The position numbers were made by a program, and so were the translations under genes. A stretch of DNA of 15,936 bases. It comes from an uncultured Micrococcales bacterium (GTDB lineage Bacteria; Actinomycetota; Actinomycetes; Actinomycetales; Microbacteriaceae). The stretch lies in assembly GCA_903866485.1 (NCBI GenBank), contig CAIPNT010000010.1, positions 1 through 15,936 on the forward strand, written 5' to 3'. Positions 1 to 6,305 of the stretch are shown piece by piece (positions within the stretch are counted from its first letter, which is position 1; every line of letters starts with the position of its first letter). The notes beneath the pieces are model-generated. The model worked only from the letters and a program-made list of their open reading frames with translations. It searched no databases and was not told the origin of the DNA.

Positions 1-177
1 ACTTTAATTGCCGCCGGTTTGTGCGGCTATGGTCTTGGAGCTGTCTTTCTGTTTGGCGGGCAGGGGCCATATGTTGGCGAGTCGATCTTGTTTGGTTTCA
101 TGATCATTCAACTGGCCAGTCTTTTCTGGCTTGCGGTATTTTTCAGTTGGTTCGCCAAGCGTAAATCTCGCGGATAA
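1..177 (+). CDS. C-terminal fragment of an integral membrane protein (5' end outside window)
   Basis: Frame 1 is open from the left edge to a TAA at 175-177, giving 58 visible residues. Two hydrophobic stretches can be seen: one near visible residues 2-19 (rich in Leu, Gly, Ala, Phe) and one near 31-50 (rich in Phe, Ile, Leu, Trp). A basic tail (AKRKSRG) closes the protein, as expected for a cytoplasmic end after a last transmembrane helix. The stop is followed within a few bases by a strong hairpin terminator, which supports this as the real 3' end of a gene. The fragment has no motif that identifies a family, so no function is proposed. The gene converges on the DEAD-box helicase gene. Confidence 0.7.
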   Translation, partial: TLIAAGLCGYGLGAVFLFGGQGPYVGESILFGFMIIQLASLFWLAVFFSWFAKRKSRG

Positions 178-180
178 GCG

Positions 181-207
181 AAAACCCCGACCATTGGCCG
201 GGGTTTT
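181..207. terminator. Bidirectional hairpin terminator between convergent genes
   Basis: AAAACCCCG (181-189) and CGGGGTTTT (199-207) are perfectly complementary 9-base arms around a 9-base loop, in which CC and GG can pair further. The T run on one strand and the A run on the other lie in the stem, so the element can end transcripts from either side. It sits 3 bases after the membrane-protein stop and 13 bases beyond the stop of the minus-strand helicase gene. Confidence 0.85.
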
Positions 208-220
208 CAAGTTTTGCGGG

Positions 221-1666
221 CTACGCAGGCTTATTGCCACCGCGAGTGCGGTTGCGAGTGCGCGGGGTTGCTGGGCGCTGGTGCTCGCCGCCGCCGTGAG
301 TCTCTGCTTTAGGAGCTGCCTTAGGTGCTGAACCCTGAGCCGGCTTGTCACCCTGAGGCTTGCGGTCGCCACCATTGCGGTTGCGATCGCCGCCGCCACG
401 GTTGCCACCCTGACCACCCGAGCCAGCACGGTTTCCACGAGGCTTCTCGTCATCGCCTGGCTTCCAGCCCTCAGGGCGCTTCGACTTTGCGATGCGTCCC
501 TTGGTGCCGGCAGGAATGTTTAGGTCTTCGAACAGGTGAGCTGAGCTCGAATAAGTTTCGGTTGGGTCTGGCTGTCCAAACTCAAGTGCGGTGTTGATGT
601 GACCCCAACGAGTCAGGTCTTCCCAATCAACGAAGGTAACCGCGATGCCCAGACGGCCAGCACGACCGGTGCGGCCAACGCGGTGTAGGTAGGCCTTCTC
701 ATCCTCAGGAATCGTGTAGTTGATTACGTGAGTAACGTCGTCAACGTCGATGCCTCGAGCGGCAACCTCAGTGGCAACCAAGATGTCTTTTTTGCCGGTG
801 CGGAAGGCAATCATCGAACGCTCGCGGGCCTCTTGTGTCATGTCACCATGCAAAGCGGTGGCGTTGAAGCCGCGATCGACTAACTCTTCAGAAACCTTTG
901 AGGCCTGACGCTTGGTCTTTGTAAAGATAACGGTCTTGCCGCGACCCTCTGCCTGAAGGATGCGGCCGACGACCTCATCCTTGTCTAGCGCGTGGGCGCG
1001 GTAAACGAACTGCTTGATGTCGGCCTTAGTCTGGCCCTCATCCGGGTCGTTGGTGCGAATGTGCACCGGACGGTTCTGGTATTTGCGAGCCATGGTCACG
1101 ATGGTGCCCGGCATAGTTGCTGAGAACAGCATGGTCTGGCGGCCATCGGGCGTGTAAGCGAAAAGGCGCTCAACGTCAGGCAAGAAGCCGAGGTCAAGCA
1201 TTTCGTCTGCCTCGTCGAGCACCATGAAGCGAATGTTGCCAAGGTCGAGAAGCTTCTGCTTTGACAGGTCAATCAATCGGCCAGGGGTGCCAACGATTAC
1301 CTGAGCGCCGGCGTTGATTTCAGCCACCTGCTCTTCATATGCCTTACCGCCATAAATAGCGGCAACCATGGTTGAGCGGTTTGACGCGGCAAGCTTTAGG
1401 TCGTCGGCAACCTGGATGGCAAGCTCGCGGGTTGGAACCACAACAAGTGCCTTGGCGCCCTTTTCTGGGTCTTTGCCGAGGCTCTGCAATAACGGAAGGC
1501 CGAAGCCCAAAGTTTTGCCAGTTCCGGTCTTGGCCTGGCCAATAACGTCTTGTCCGGTTAGTGCAACCGGAATAGCCTCTTCCTGGATTGGAAAGGGGCT
1601 GGTGATGCCTCGAGATTCGAGGGCTTCAACGATGTCTGCATCGATGCCTAATTCGGCGAAATTCAA
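221..1666 (-). CDS. DEAD-box ATP-dependent RNA helicase (RhlE/DeaD-like)
   Basis: This 481-residue protein unwinds or remodels RNA duplexes with ATP in the cytoplasm. All family motifs are intact in order: a Q-motif region near residues 3-32, Walker A AKTGTGKT (45-52), PTRELA (78-83), TPGR (127-130), DEAD (151-154), SAT, then in the second RecA domain HGD, ARGIDV and HRVGRTGR. After the core, from about residue 410, comes a low-complexity tail rich in Gly, Arg, Asn, Pro and Lys. Such tails usually bind RNA loosely and help in cold or in ribosome assembly; that role is inferred. The start is a TTG at 1664-1666 with AGGAG five bases upstream and an N-terminus that matches the family. The gene looks monocistronic and is divergent from the ferritin-like gene. 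The position matches mycobacterial Rv3211 (annotated rhlE), but I would not assign a subfamily symbol. Confidence 0.95.
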   Translation of the reverse strand: MNFAELGIDADIVEALESRGITSPFPIQEEAIPVALTGQDVIGQAKTGTGKTLGFGLPLLQSLGKDPEKGAKALVVVPTRELAIQVADDLKLAASNRSTMVAAIYGGKAYEEQVAEINAGAQVIVGTPGRLIDLSKQKLLDLGNIRFMVLDEADEMLDLGFLPDVERLFAYTPDGRQTMLFSATMPGTIVTMARKYQNRPVHIRTNDPDEGQTKADIKQFVYRAHALDKDEVVGRILQAEGRGKTVIFTKTKRQASKVSEELVDRGFNATALHGDMTQEARERSMIAFRTGKKDILVATEVAARGIDVDDVTHVINYTIPEDEKAYLHRVGRTGRAGRLGIAVTFVDWEDLTRWGHINTALEFGQPDPTETYSSSAHLFEDLNIPAGTKGRIAKSKRPEGWKPGDDEKPRGNRAGSGGQGGNRGGGDRNRNGGDRKPQGDKPAQGSAPKAAPKAETHGGGEHQRPATPRTRNRTRGGNKPA

Positions 1667-1671
1667 TAGTG

Positions 1672-1676
1672 CTCCT
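1672..1676 (-). promoter_or_regulatory. Ribosome binding site deciding the TTG start of the DEAD-box helicase
   Basis: On the minus strand AGGAG lies five bases before TTG (1664-1666). No ATG at this position competes, so the Shine-Dalgarno match is the main support for the TTG start. Confidence 0.7.
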
Positions 1677-1687
1677 AAGTCTTGTCC

Positions 1688-1693
1688 AGTCTA
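1688..1693 (-). promoter_or_regulatory. Putative -10 element of the DEAD-box helicase promoter
   Basis: The minus strand reads TAGACT, matching the actinobacterial TAnnnT -10 consensus. It would place the transcription start near 1681 and give a leader of about 15 bases that includes AGGAG. No good -35 hexamer is visible at 16-18 bases, so the call rests on the -10 and its position. Confidence 0.35.
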
Positions 1694-1696
1694 CTC

Positions 1697-1716
1697 GGCG
1701 CTTCGCGAAAGGCGCC
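1697..1716. other. Inverted repeat in the divergent helicase / ferritin-like promoter region
   Basis: GGCGC (1697-1701) and GCGCC (1712-1716) flank the perfect 8-base palindrome TTCGCGAA (1702-1709), with a two-base asymmetry (AG, 1710-1711). It lies between the putative -10 elements of the two divergent genes. It could be an operator serving both or a small hairpin. No regulator is identified. Confidence 0.3.
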
Positions 1717-1725
1717 CTAGATGGG

Positions 1726-1731
1726 TATTCT
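1726..1731 (+). promoter_or_regulatory. Putative -10 element for a leaderless ferritin-like mRNA
   Basis: TATTCT fits TAnnnT and ends six bases before the ATG at 1738. Transcription would then begin at or next to the start codon. An in-frame TGA at 1732-1734 rules out a longer protein, and the GAAGG that touches the ATG is too close to act as a normal Shine-Dalgarno site. Both facts favour a leaderless mRNA. Confidence 0.45.
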
Positions 1732-1737
1732 TGAAGG

Positions 1738-2511
1738 ATGTTCGATTGGTTCAAACGACTTCGCAGCGGCGCCCGCAAACTCACCCTGCCGGCTCGCGAA
1801 GAGCGCGCTGCTCGAAACACCGAGGCAATCGACCTTAGGCCTTATACCCCAGAACCACGAGTGTTTCTCGGTCAGCTCGCCTACCTTCAGTTGAGTCAGT
1901 TCGAAATCTTGACCAACGAGCTCAAGTTCTCGCCAAAGACCCAATACAAGGCCGAGCTCTCTGAAGCCGCCGCCAAAAGCTTCGAAAAATATCGCGCCAT
2001 CTCAAAGAAGTTGGCCGGCCTTGGCATCGATCCGACCGACGCCATGGACCCCTTTGTAGAGCGCATCGAGACTTTTCACTCGCGCACCACTGGCAACAGC
2101 TGGCACGAAAGCGTAATGAAGGTTTATTTGGTTGCTGGTTTGCTGGATGACTTCTACGGCCGCCTTGCCATTGGCCTCGACGCAGATTTGCGAGTTGCCG
2201 TTGAAAAGTCTTTGAGCGACAAAAAGTTTGATCAGTTTGCCAAGCGGGTGCTGCTTGAATCTATGGCTGCCGATCCACAGTTGGGTTCAAACCTAGCCTT
2301 GTGGGGTCGCCGCCTGATGGGCGATGTGCTGCTCGAATTGCGCGCGGCGTTTGACAATCGCAAGCTGGCTGGTTTTCCGAAGTCTAAGAAACTGAGCCCG
2401 GATGAAGAGCGTGACCTAAACCTGGCCGCCTATTCAAAGATTGAACCGCTGATTTCAGAGTTGATTGGCGCTCACACGGTGCGAATGGATGCGCTCGGTC
2501 TGACTGCCTAA
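1738..2511 (+). CDS. Ferritin-like-fold protein of the MiaE-like (PF13794-type) actinobacterial family
   Basis: The protein has 257 residues and is predicted to be mainly helical, with no signal peptide. The central part (AMDPF, then a FH..T segment, then a long helix with KVYLVAGLLDDFYGRLA, and ALWGRRLMGD) matches my memory of the actinobacterial 'ferritin-like fold-containing' family related to tRNA-(ms2io6A) hydroxylase, the family of mycobacterial Rv3210c. The first 45 residues form a basic, poorly conserved extension. Where relatives carry Glu and His ligands for a di-iron site (an AEFGH-type segment and a later GH), this copy has AAKSFEKY and SDKKFDQF, so metal binding and hydroxylase activity are doubtful. 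That comparison is from memory. ATG 1738 is the first start after an in-frame stop at 1732. Neighbours suggest a housekeeping position, but the cellular role is unknown. Confidence 0.8.
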   Translation: MFDWFKRLRSGARKLTLPAREERAARNTEAIDLRPYTPEPRVFLGQLAYLQLSQFEILTNELKFSPKTQYKAELSEAAAKSFEKYRAISKKLAGLGIDPTDAMDPFVERIETFHSRTTGNSWHESVMKVYLVAGLLDDFYGRLAIGLDADLRVAVEKSLSDKKFDQFAKRVLLESMAADPQLGSNLALWGRRLMGDVLLELRAAFDNRKLAGFPKSKKLSPDEERDLNLAAYSKIEPLISELIGAHTVRMDALGLTA

Positions 2512-2544
2512 AACGCAGTCCGCCCAAAAAAAACTAGGGGTTGA

Positions 2545-2805
2545 CTAGACGGCTTCGGCGCGCGAAGTGGCGAGGCGGCGAACGCCAAGAACCATAATGG
2601 CTGGCATCGCCAACATTGTGATCACCCAGATCCAGCCCTGGTCATAGTGCAGACCGCACCAAGTCAAAACTGCCCAGATAATCGAACCTGAGGCAAGCGA
2701 GACCGCAGCCGGAACGAGTGAGCCCATCCGGTTGGTTGGAATGCCAAGGTATGGGGCAACTAGGCCCAATATTGCGGCGTAAATAACAAGAAATGCAAGT
2801 TCCAT
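2545..2805 (-). CDS. Small integral membrane protein with three predicted transmembrane helices
   Basis: This 86-residue protein has three hydrophobic segments: about residues 4-22, 28-50 and 57-77, followed by a short tail RRLATSRAEAV. Helix 1 begins directly at the N-terminus, so it probably acts as an uncleaved anchor. I recognise no catalytic motif and propose no function. The ATG (2803-2805) shares one base with the TAA of the DUF3107 gene upstream (TAATG), so the two are probably one transcript with coupled translation. The gene converges on the ferritin-like gene across a 33-base gap that contains an A run but no clear intrinsic terminator. Confidence 0.75.
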   Translation of the reverse strand: MELAFLVIYAAILGLVAPYLGIPTNRMGSLVPAAVSLASGSIIWAVLTWCGLHYDQGWIWVITMLAMPAIMVLGVRRLATSRAEAV

Positions 2806-3029
2806 TAGGCGATAAATCCTACTCGACGGGTCTCTTCTTCACCGATTTCAACGTAGCCAATTGCGTCGGTGGCAACAACATAAAGGCGGCCCTTGCTGTC
2901 GGCAAGTTTAAGCACCTTGACACCACCCTCGATGGCAGCTGCAACGGCAAATTCAACCTCTTTGGCCGACTGAGCCGACTCGAATGAAATCTCACGACCG
3001 CTGTCGCGAATGCCAATCTTGATGTCCAT
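2805..3029 (-). CDS. DUF3107 family protein
   Basis: A 74-residue cytoplasmic protein beginning MDIKIGI, with the family's hallmarks: an N-terminal IKIG strand, the middle segment LADSKGRLYVV, and the C-terminal YVEIGEEETRRVGF. It is the counterpart of mycobacterial Rv3208A (TB9.4), whose function is not known to me. An in-frame GTG at 3051-3053 would add eight residues. I prefer the ATG at 3027-3029 because GAAAGG lies six bases before it and because family members begin at this methionine. It is the first gene of a two-gene unit with the small membrane protein and is divergent from adnA. This pairing next to adnAB makes a shared promoter region possible but shows no functional link by itself. 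Confidence 0.88.
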   Translation of the reverse strand: MDIKIGIRDSGREISFESAQSAKEVEFAVAAAIEGGVKVLKLADSKGRLYVVATDAIGYVEIGEEETRRVGFIA

Positions 3030-3035
3030 GTATGA

Positions 3036-3041
3036 CCTTTC
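3036..3041 (-). promoter_or_regulatory. Ribosome binding site of DUF3107 gene
   Basis: GAAAGG on the minus strand ends six bases before the ATG at 3027-3029. It decides between this start and the GTG at 3051-3053, which has no comparable site. Confidence 0.6.
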
Positions 3042-3054
3042 GTTGTCAGTCACT

Positions 3055-3060
3055 AGATTA
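3055..3060 (-). promoter_or_regulatory. Putative -10 element for the DUF3107 operon
   Basis: TAATCT on the minus strand matches TAnnnT. It would start transcription near 3048, just upstream of the GAAAGG site, which also argues against the GTG start at 3051-3053. No convincing -35 hexamer is seen. Confidence 0.4.
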
Positions 3061-3112
3061 CGACAGTGCGACCACGGATGAGTGGTTGAAACTCAATGTC
3101 TCTGCTACAAGG

Positions 3113-3118
3113 TAGTTT
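3113..3118 (+). promoter_or_regulatory. Putative -10 element for a leaderless adnA-adnB mRNA
   Basis: TAGTTT ends seven bases before the ATG at 3126. TTGAAA at 3086-3091 looks like a -35 hexamer, but the spacer would be 21 bases, longer than usual. If this promoter is right, the upstream in-frame ATG at 3096 is not transcribed and AdnA starts at 3126. Confidence 0.4.
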
Positions 3119-3125
3119 TGACGGC

Positions 3126-6100
3126 ATGGGAGAGGTGCGTTTCAGCAAGCCGGTCGAGGTGAAATCGACTGAGAATTTTGCGCTGTCACCCAGCCAAACC
3201 GAGGTCGCATCGCTCTCGATCAACGCTGTGGCGACGGTTTTTGGCGCACCTGGTTCTGGCAAAACCACGGCTGTGCAGGCATTGTTTTTGGCTGCGGTCA
3301 AGCGCGCACAACCCGCAGAAGTCTTGGTTCTTACCTCAAATCGAGATAGCGCAAATCAACTGCGCGATCAACTTGCCTTGGCAAATCAGGGTGCAACTGC
3401 TGGCCCTTTGGCCCGCAGCCTCAGCTCTTTCGCCTTTGGTGTGCTTCGACTAAAGGCGCTTTCCGAATCACAAAAACTGCCAGAACTAATCAGCGGCAGC
3501 GAACAAGACCGCATCCTCGCTCAGGTCATTGGTGATTACTTTGAAGAGGGCTTGCCTCAAGAATGGCCCCAACAGCTGAATTTGCAGGTGGTTTCTCTAA
3601 ATGGTTTTAGGGCCGAGATTCGCGACCTAATCACCGTTTGCATCGAGCACGACCTTGACGCCGACGCCCTGCATGCACTCGGTTTACAACACCAAAAAAT
3701 CGAGTGGCAGGCAGCCGCCAAAATTTATCAAAAATATCTCGTTGTTGTTTCGGGGGCAGACTTCGAGGGGCGCTTTGACCCATCCTCGCTGTTGGTGAGA
3801 GCCAGTCAGTGGCTCGAAACGCTCAGGGTTTGGCCGCAAGAGGTCAACTGCATAAAGCAAATCATTGTTGATGATGCCCAAGATTTAACGCCGGCTGCCA
3901 TCAGATTGCTTCGGGTCTTGGCCGGCACCACTCGCGGCTTGGTTTTGGTTGGCGACCCAGACGCCTCAACTCTTGGCTTTCGCGCGGCTGACCCTCGAGC
4001 AATGGCCAACTTGGCTGACTCGGTTTGTGTTGCCCGGCGCTCCAAGACCGAAACCATTTTCTTGGCACCAACCCATGAGGTTAGACCTGCCCAGCTAGCT
4101 GCGGTGATGTCTCGGGTCAACCGCCAGATCGACACCGCACGCGCTGGTCGCCAGCGCAAATCGCTAGTCGCAGGTGCGCATGGCGCGCACTCAGAGGGCG
4201 CCGCTCTTGAGGCCAAGGTTTTCAGTCACGAAAGCTCAGAGACCGCTTGGCTTGCCAGAAGGCTTCGAGAGCTTCACCTTTTTGAAGGCGTCGCCTGGTC
4301 TGAAATGGCTGTTGTCTGTCGGTCTCGCAGCAGCCTGGATGCGCTTGCGGTGGCTCTCGCCAACGAGTCGGTGCCGGTCACCATAAGCGGCGCTCAAACG
4401 CCACTGCGTGAGGCCTTTGCCTCGAAGCATGTGCTGCAGTTGGCGCACACCGTGCTCAACCCAGTTGAAATAACTGCAACCCTAGCCGTTGAGCTCTTGA
4501 CCTCGCCGTTGGCTGGGCTCGATTCGCTTGACCTTCGCAGGCTGCGCCGCTCCATCAGACGCGAAGAGCTTCTCGCCGAGGGGCTTCGCAACAGCGACGA
4601 ACTATTGGTTGCCATCTTCGCATCCGAGGCAAGTTTGACCTCGATCAAGGGCGCAGAGGCGCGCAAGGCCGAGCGCTTTTTGCAAATTTTCACAGAGGCC
4701 AAGCAACTTGTTGCCCAATCTGGCACCAGCATCGAAGATCTGCTCTGGCACCTTTGGTCAAAGAGCGGTCTCGAAAAGTCGTGGCAGACACTTTCTCGTT
4801 CGGTGGGCGAGGTCGCCCTGCAGGCAAACCGAGATCTCGACGCAGTGGTTGCGCTTTTTGCCGCGGCAAACCGTTTTGCCGAGCGCTATCCAGATGGTGA
4901 CGCGCGCCTGTTCGTTGAGCAGCAACTTGCCCTTGGTCTGCCAGAAGACACACTCGCCTCTAACAGCGCCAAAAGCGCACAGGTCACCTTGACCACGCCG
5001 TCAAACCTCACAGCCAAGCGTTTTCGAGTGGTGGCCTTGCCTCAGCTAATCGAGGGTGCTTGGCCAAACCTTCGACCTCGCTCATCACTATTGGGTGCGT
5101 CAGCGCTAGATGCCATTTGCAGCGGACGAATTGAAACCGTTGCCGGCGCCTTGAGGTCTGAGTTGCCTGACGAACTGAGAATGCTTTACAAAGCAATCGG
5201 CTCGGCTACTGAGAAGCTCTTGGTTTCAACCAGTGACTCTGAAGACAATCAGATTTCTCAGTTCATTGGCCTCATCAATGAGCGCGTGCCAGAGGTCGAG
5301 AGTTTTTCGGCCAGCCAGCTCACGCTGCGCGGACTATCGGGTTCGTTGCGTCGCCGGCTGGCCAGGGCCGGCTCTCAGGGCGAAGTCGATTCACTCGCAC
5401 TAGGTTTGGCTCGGCTTGCGTCGGCCGCAGTGCCGGGGGCGCATCCAGATTCTTGGTATGGCATGCTGCCTCTCTCAACAAACGAAGCTCTGGTTGATCT
5501 TGAAGACCCAGATGCTCAGGTTTGGTTGCGCCCTTCACAGCTCGAAAACTTTGCCAAGTGCCCACTGCACTGGTTCTTGAGCGCAAACGGTGGCAGCGAT
5601 TCAACCTTCGAGGCAAACCTCGGTTCGCTCGTGCACAAAGCACTTGAACTTGCCGTCGATGTTCAAGAAGAAACTCTGTGGGGTCTTGTTGAGTCTAAGT
5701 GGCACACCATCAGTTTTGAGTCGGCCTGGCTTGAGCAGGCTGCAAAGCGCAGAGCTAAAAAACTGGTCAACAACATGGTGCAATACCTGCGCAAGTTTGA
5801 GGCCGAGGGCGGTCAGGTGCTTGGCCGCGAGGTTAACTTTCAATTTCAACTCGGTCAGGCAACCATCAGTGGCCAGGTCGACCGAGTCGAGCTTTATCCA
5901 GACGGCAGGGTCATGATCGTCGACCTCAAAACCGGTTCCCGCGGTTTCACCAGCGAAGAAGTCAAACATCACGCCCAATTGGGGCTCTACCAGTTGGCTT
6001 ATCAGGCCGGGGTCTTTGACGAACTTTCTCAGGGTGCAATTGGCGACGACGTTGCCACCCGGCTTGCCGGTGCCAAACTGCTGCTGGTCGGCACTTCAGA

Positions 6101-6305
6101 CAAGTTTGTCGAACGTGAGCAGCCATCACTCGAACAAGATGTTGCCCAAAAAGCCGAGTTTGAAAACCTGATCGCCTCGGCAACCAAGGGCATGGCTATG
6201 ACCGAGCGATTGTTTGTTGCACAGGTTGATTCGCACTGTCGCAACTCAAACGAATATGGCTCCTGCGAGATTCACCTAACCAAGGCGGTGTCTTATGGTG
6301 GCTAA
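3126..6305 (+). CDS. adnA: AdnA-like subunit of the AdnAB helicase-nuclease (UvrD/Rep fold plus PD-(D/E)XK nuclease)
   Basis: The protein has 1059 residues, close to mycobacterial AdnA. With AdnB it should form the AdnAB motor-nuclease that resects double-strand breaks for homologous recombination. The N-terminal half has the UvrD-type fold: Walker A GAPGSGKT (40-47), a Walker B DDAQD (249-253), then GDPDASTLGFR (from 276). Motif V and motif VI (E683 to K697) are degenerate: the usual TRAR reads GSAT. The C-terminal nuclease keeps H837 (GSLVH), D919, D933 and K935 (VDLKTG), and Q951/Y955 (QLGLY). C812, C1038 and C1047 resemble the cysteines of AddB-type Fe-S nucleases, but the expected fourth is S1041. 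An in-frame ATG at 3096 would add ten residues. I prefer 3126 because a -10-like element lies seven bases upstream and no Shine-Dalgarno site serves 3096. The gene overlaps adnB by 11 bases. Confidence 0.9.
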   Translation: MGEVRFSKPVEVKSTENFALSPSQTEVASLSINAVATVFGAPGSGKTTAVQALFLAAVKRAQPAEVLVLTSNRDSANQLRDQLALANQGATAGPLARSLSSFAFGVLRLKALSESQKLPELISGSEQDRILAQVIGDYFEEGLPQEWPQQLNLQVVSLNGFRAEIRDLITVCIEHDLDADALHALGLQHQKIEWQAAAKIYQKYLVVVSGADFEGRFDPSSLLVRASQWLETLRVWPQEVNCIKQIIVDDAQDLTPAAIRLLRVLAGTTRGLVLVGDPDASTLGFRAADPRAMANLADSVCVARRSKTETIFLAPTHEVRPAQLAAVMSRVNRQIDTARAGRQRKSLVAGAHGAHSEGAALEAKVFSHESSETAWLARRLRELHLFEGVAWSEMAVVCRSRSSLDALAVALANESVPVTISGAQTPLREAFASKHVLQLAHTVLNPVEITATLAVELLTSPLAGLDSLDLRRLRRSIRREELLAEGLRNSDELLVAIFASEASLTSIKGAEARKAERFLQIFTEAKQLVAQSGTSIEDLLWHLWSKSGLEKSWQTLSRSVGEVALQANRDLDAVVALFAAANRFAERYPDGDARLFVEQQLALGLPEDTLASNSAKSAQVTLTTPSNLTAKRFRVVALPQLIEGAWPNLRPRSSLLGASALDAICSGRIETVAGALRSELPDELRMLYKAIGSATEKLLVSTSDSEDNQISQFIGLINERVPEVESFSASQLTLRGLSGSLRRRLARAGSQGEVDSLALGLARLASAAVPGAHPDSWYGMLPLSTNEALVDLEDPDAQVWLRPSQLENFAKCPLHWFLSANGGSDSTFEANLGSLVHKALELAVDVQEETLWGLVESKWHTISFESAWLEQAAKRRAKKLVNNMVQYLRKFEAEGGQVLGREVNFQFQLGQATISGQVDRVELYPDGRVMIVDLKTGSRGFTSEEVKHHAQLGLYQLAYQAGVFDELSQGAIGDDVATRLAGAKLLLVGTSDKFVEREQPSLEQDVAQKAEFENLIASATKGMAMTERLFVAQVDSHCRNSNEYGSCEIHLTKAVSYGG
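6282..6288 (+). promoter_or_regulatory. Ribosome binding site of adnB inside the end of adnA
   Basis: AAGGCGG lies six bases before the ATG at 6295 and within the last codons of adnA. The 11-base gene overlap and this site suggest coupled translation, which would help make the two subunits in equal amounts. Confidence 0.65.

Noticed and set aside
4..453. 149-residue minus-strand frame running through the helicase tail
   Set aside because: It is an out-of-frame reading of the Gly/Arg-rich helicase tail and would run through the terminator.
2502..2520. GACTGC...GCAGTC hairpin over the stop of the ferritin-like gene
   Set aside because: It is followed by an A run rather than a T run on the plus strand and lies upstream of the T run on the minus strand, so it is not an intrinsic terminator in either direction.
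3030..3053. Eight-residue N-terminal extension of DUF3107 from GTG 3053
   Set aside because: The ATG at 3029 has a well-placed GAAAGG, matches the family N-terminus, and the likely -10 lies directly upstream of 3053.
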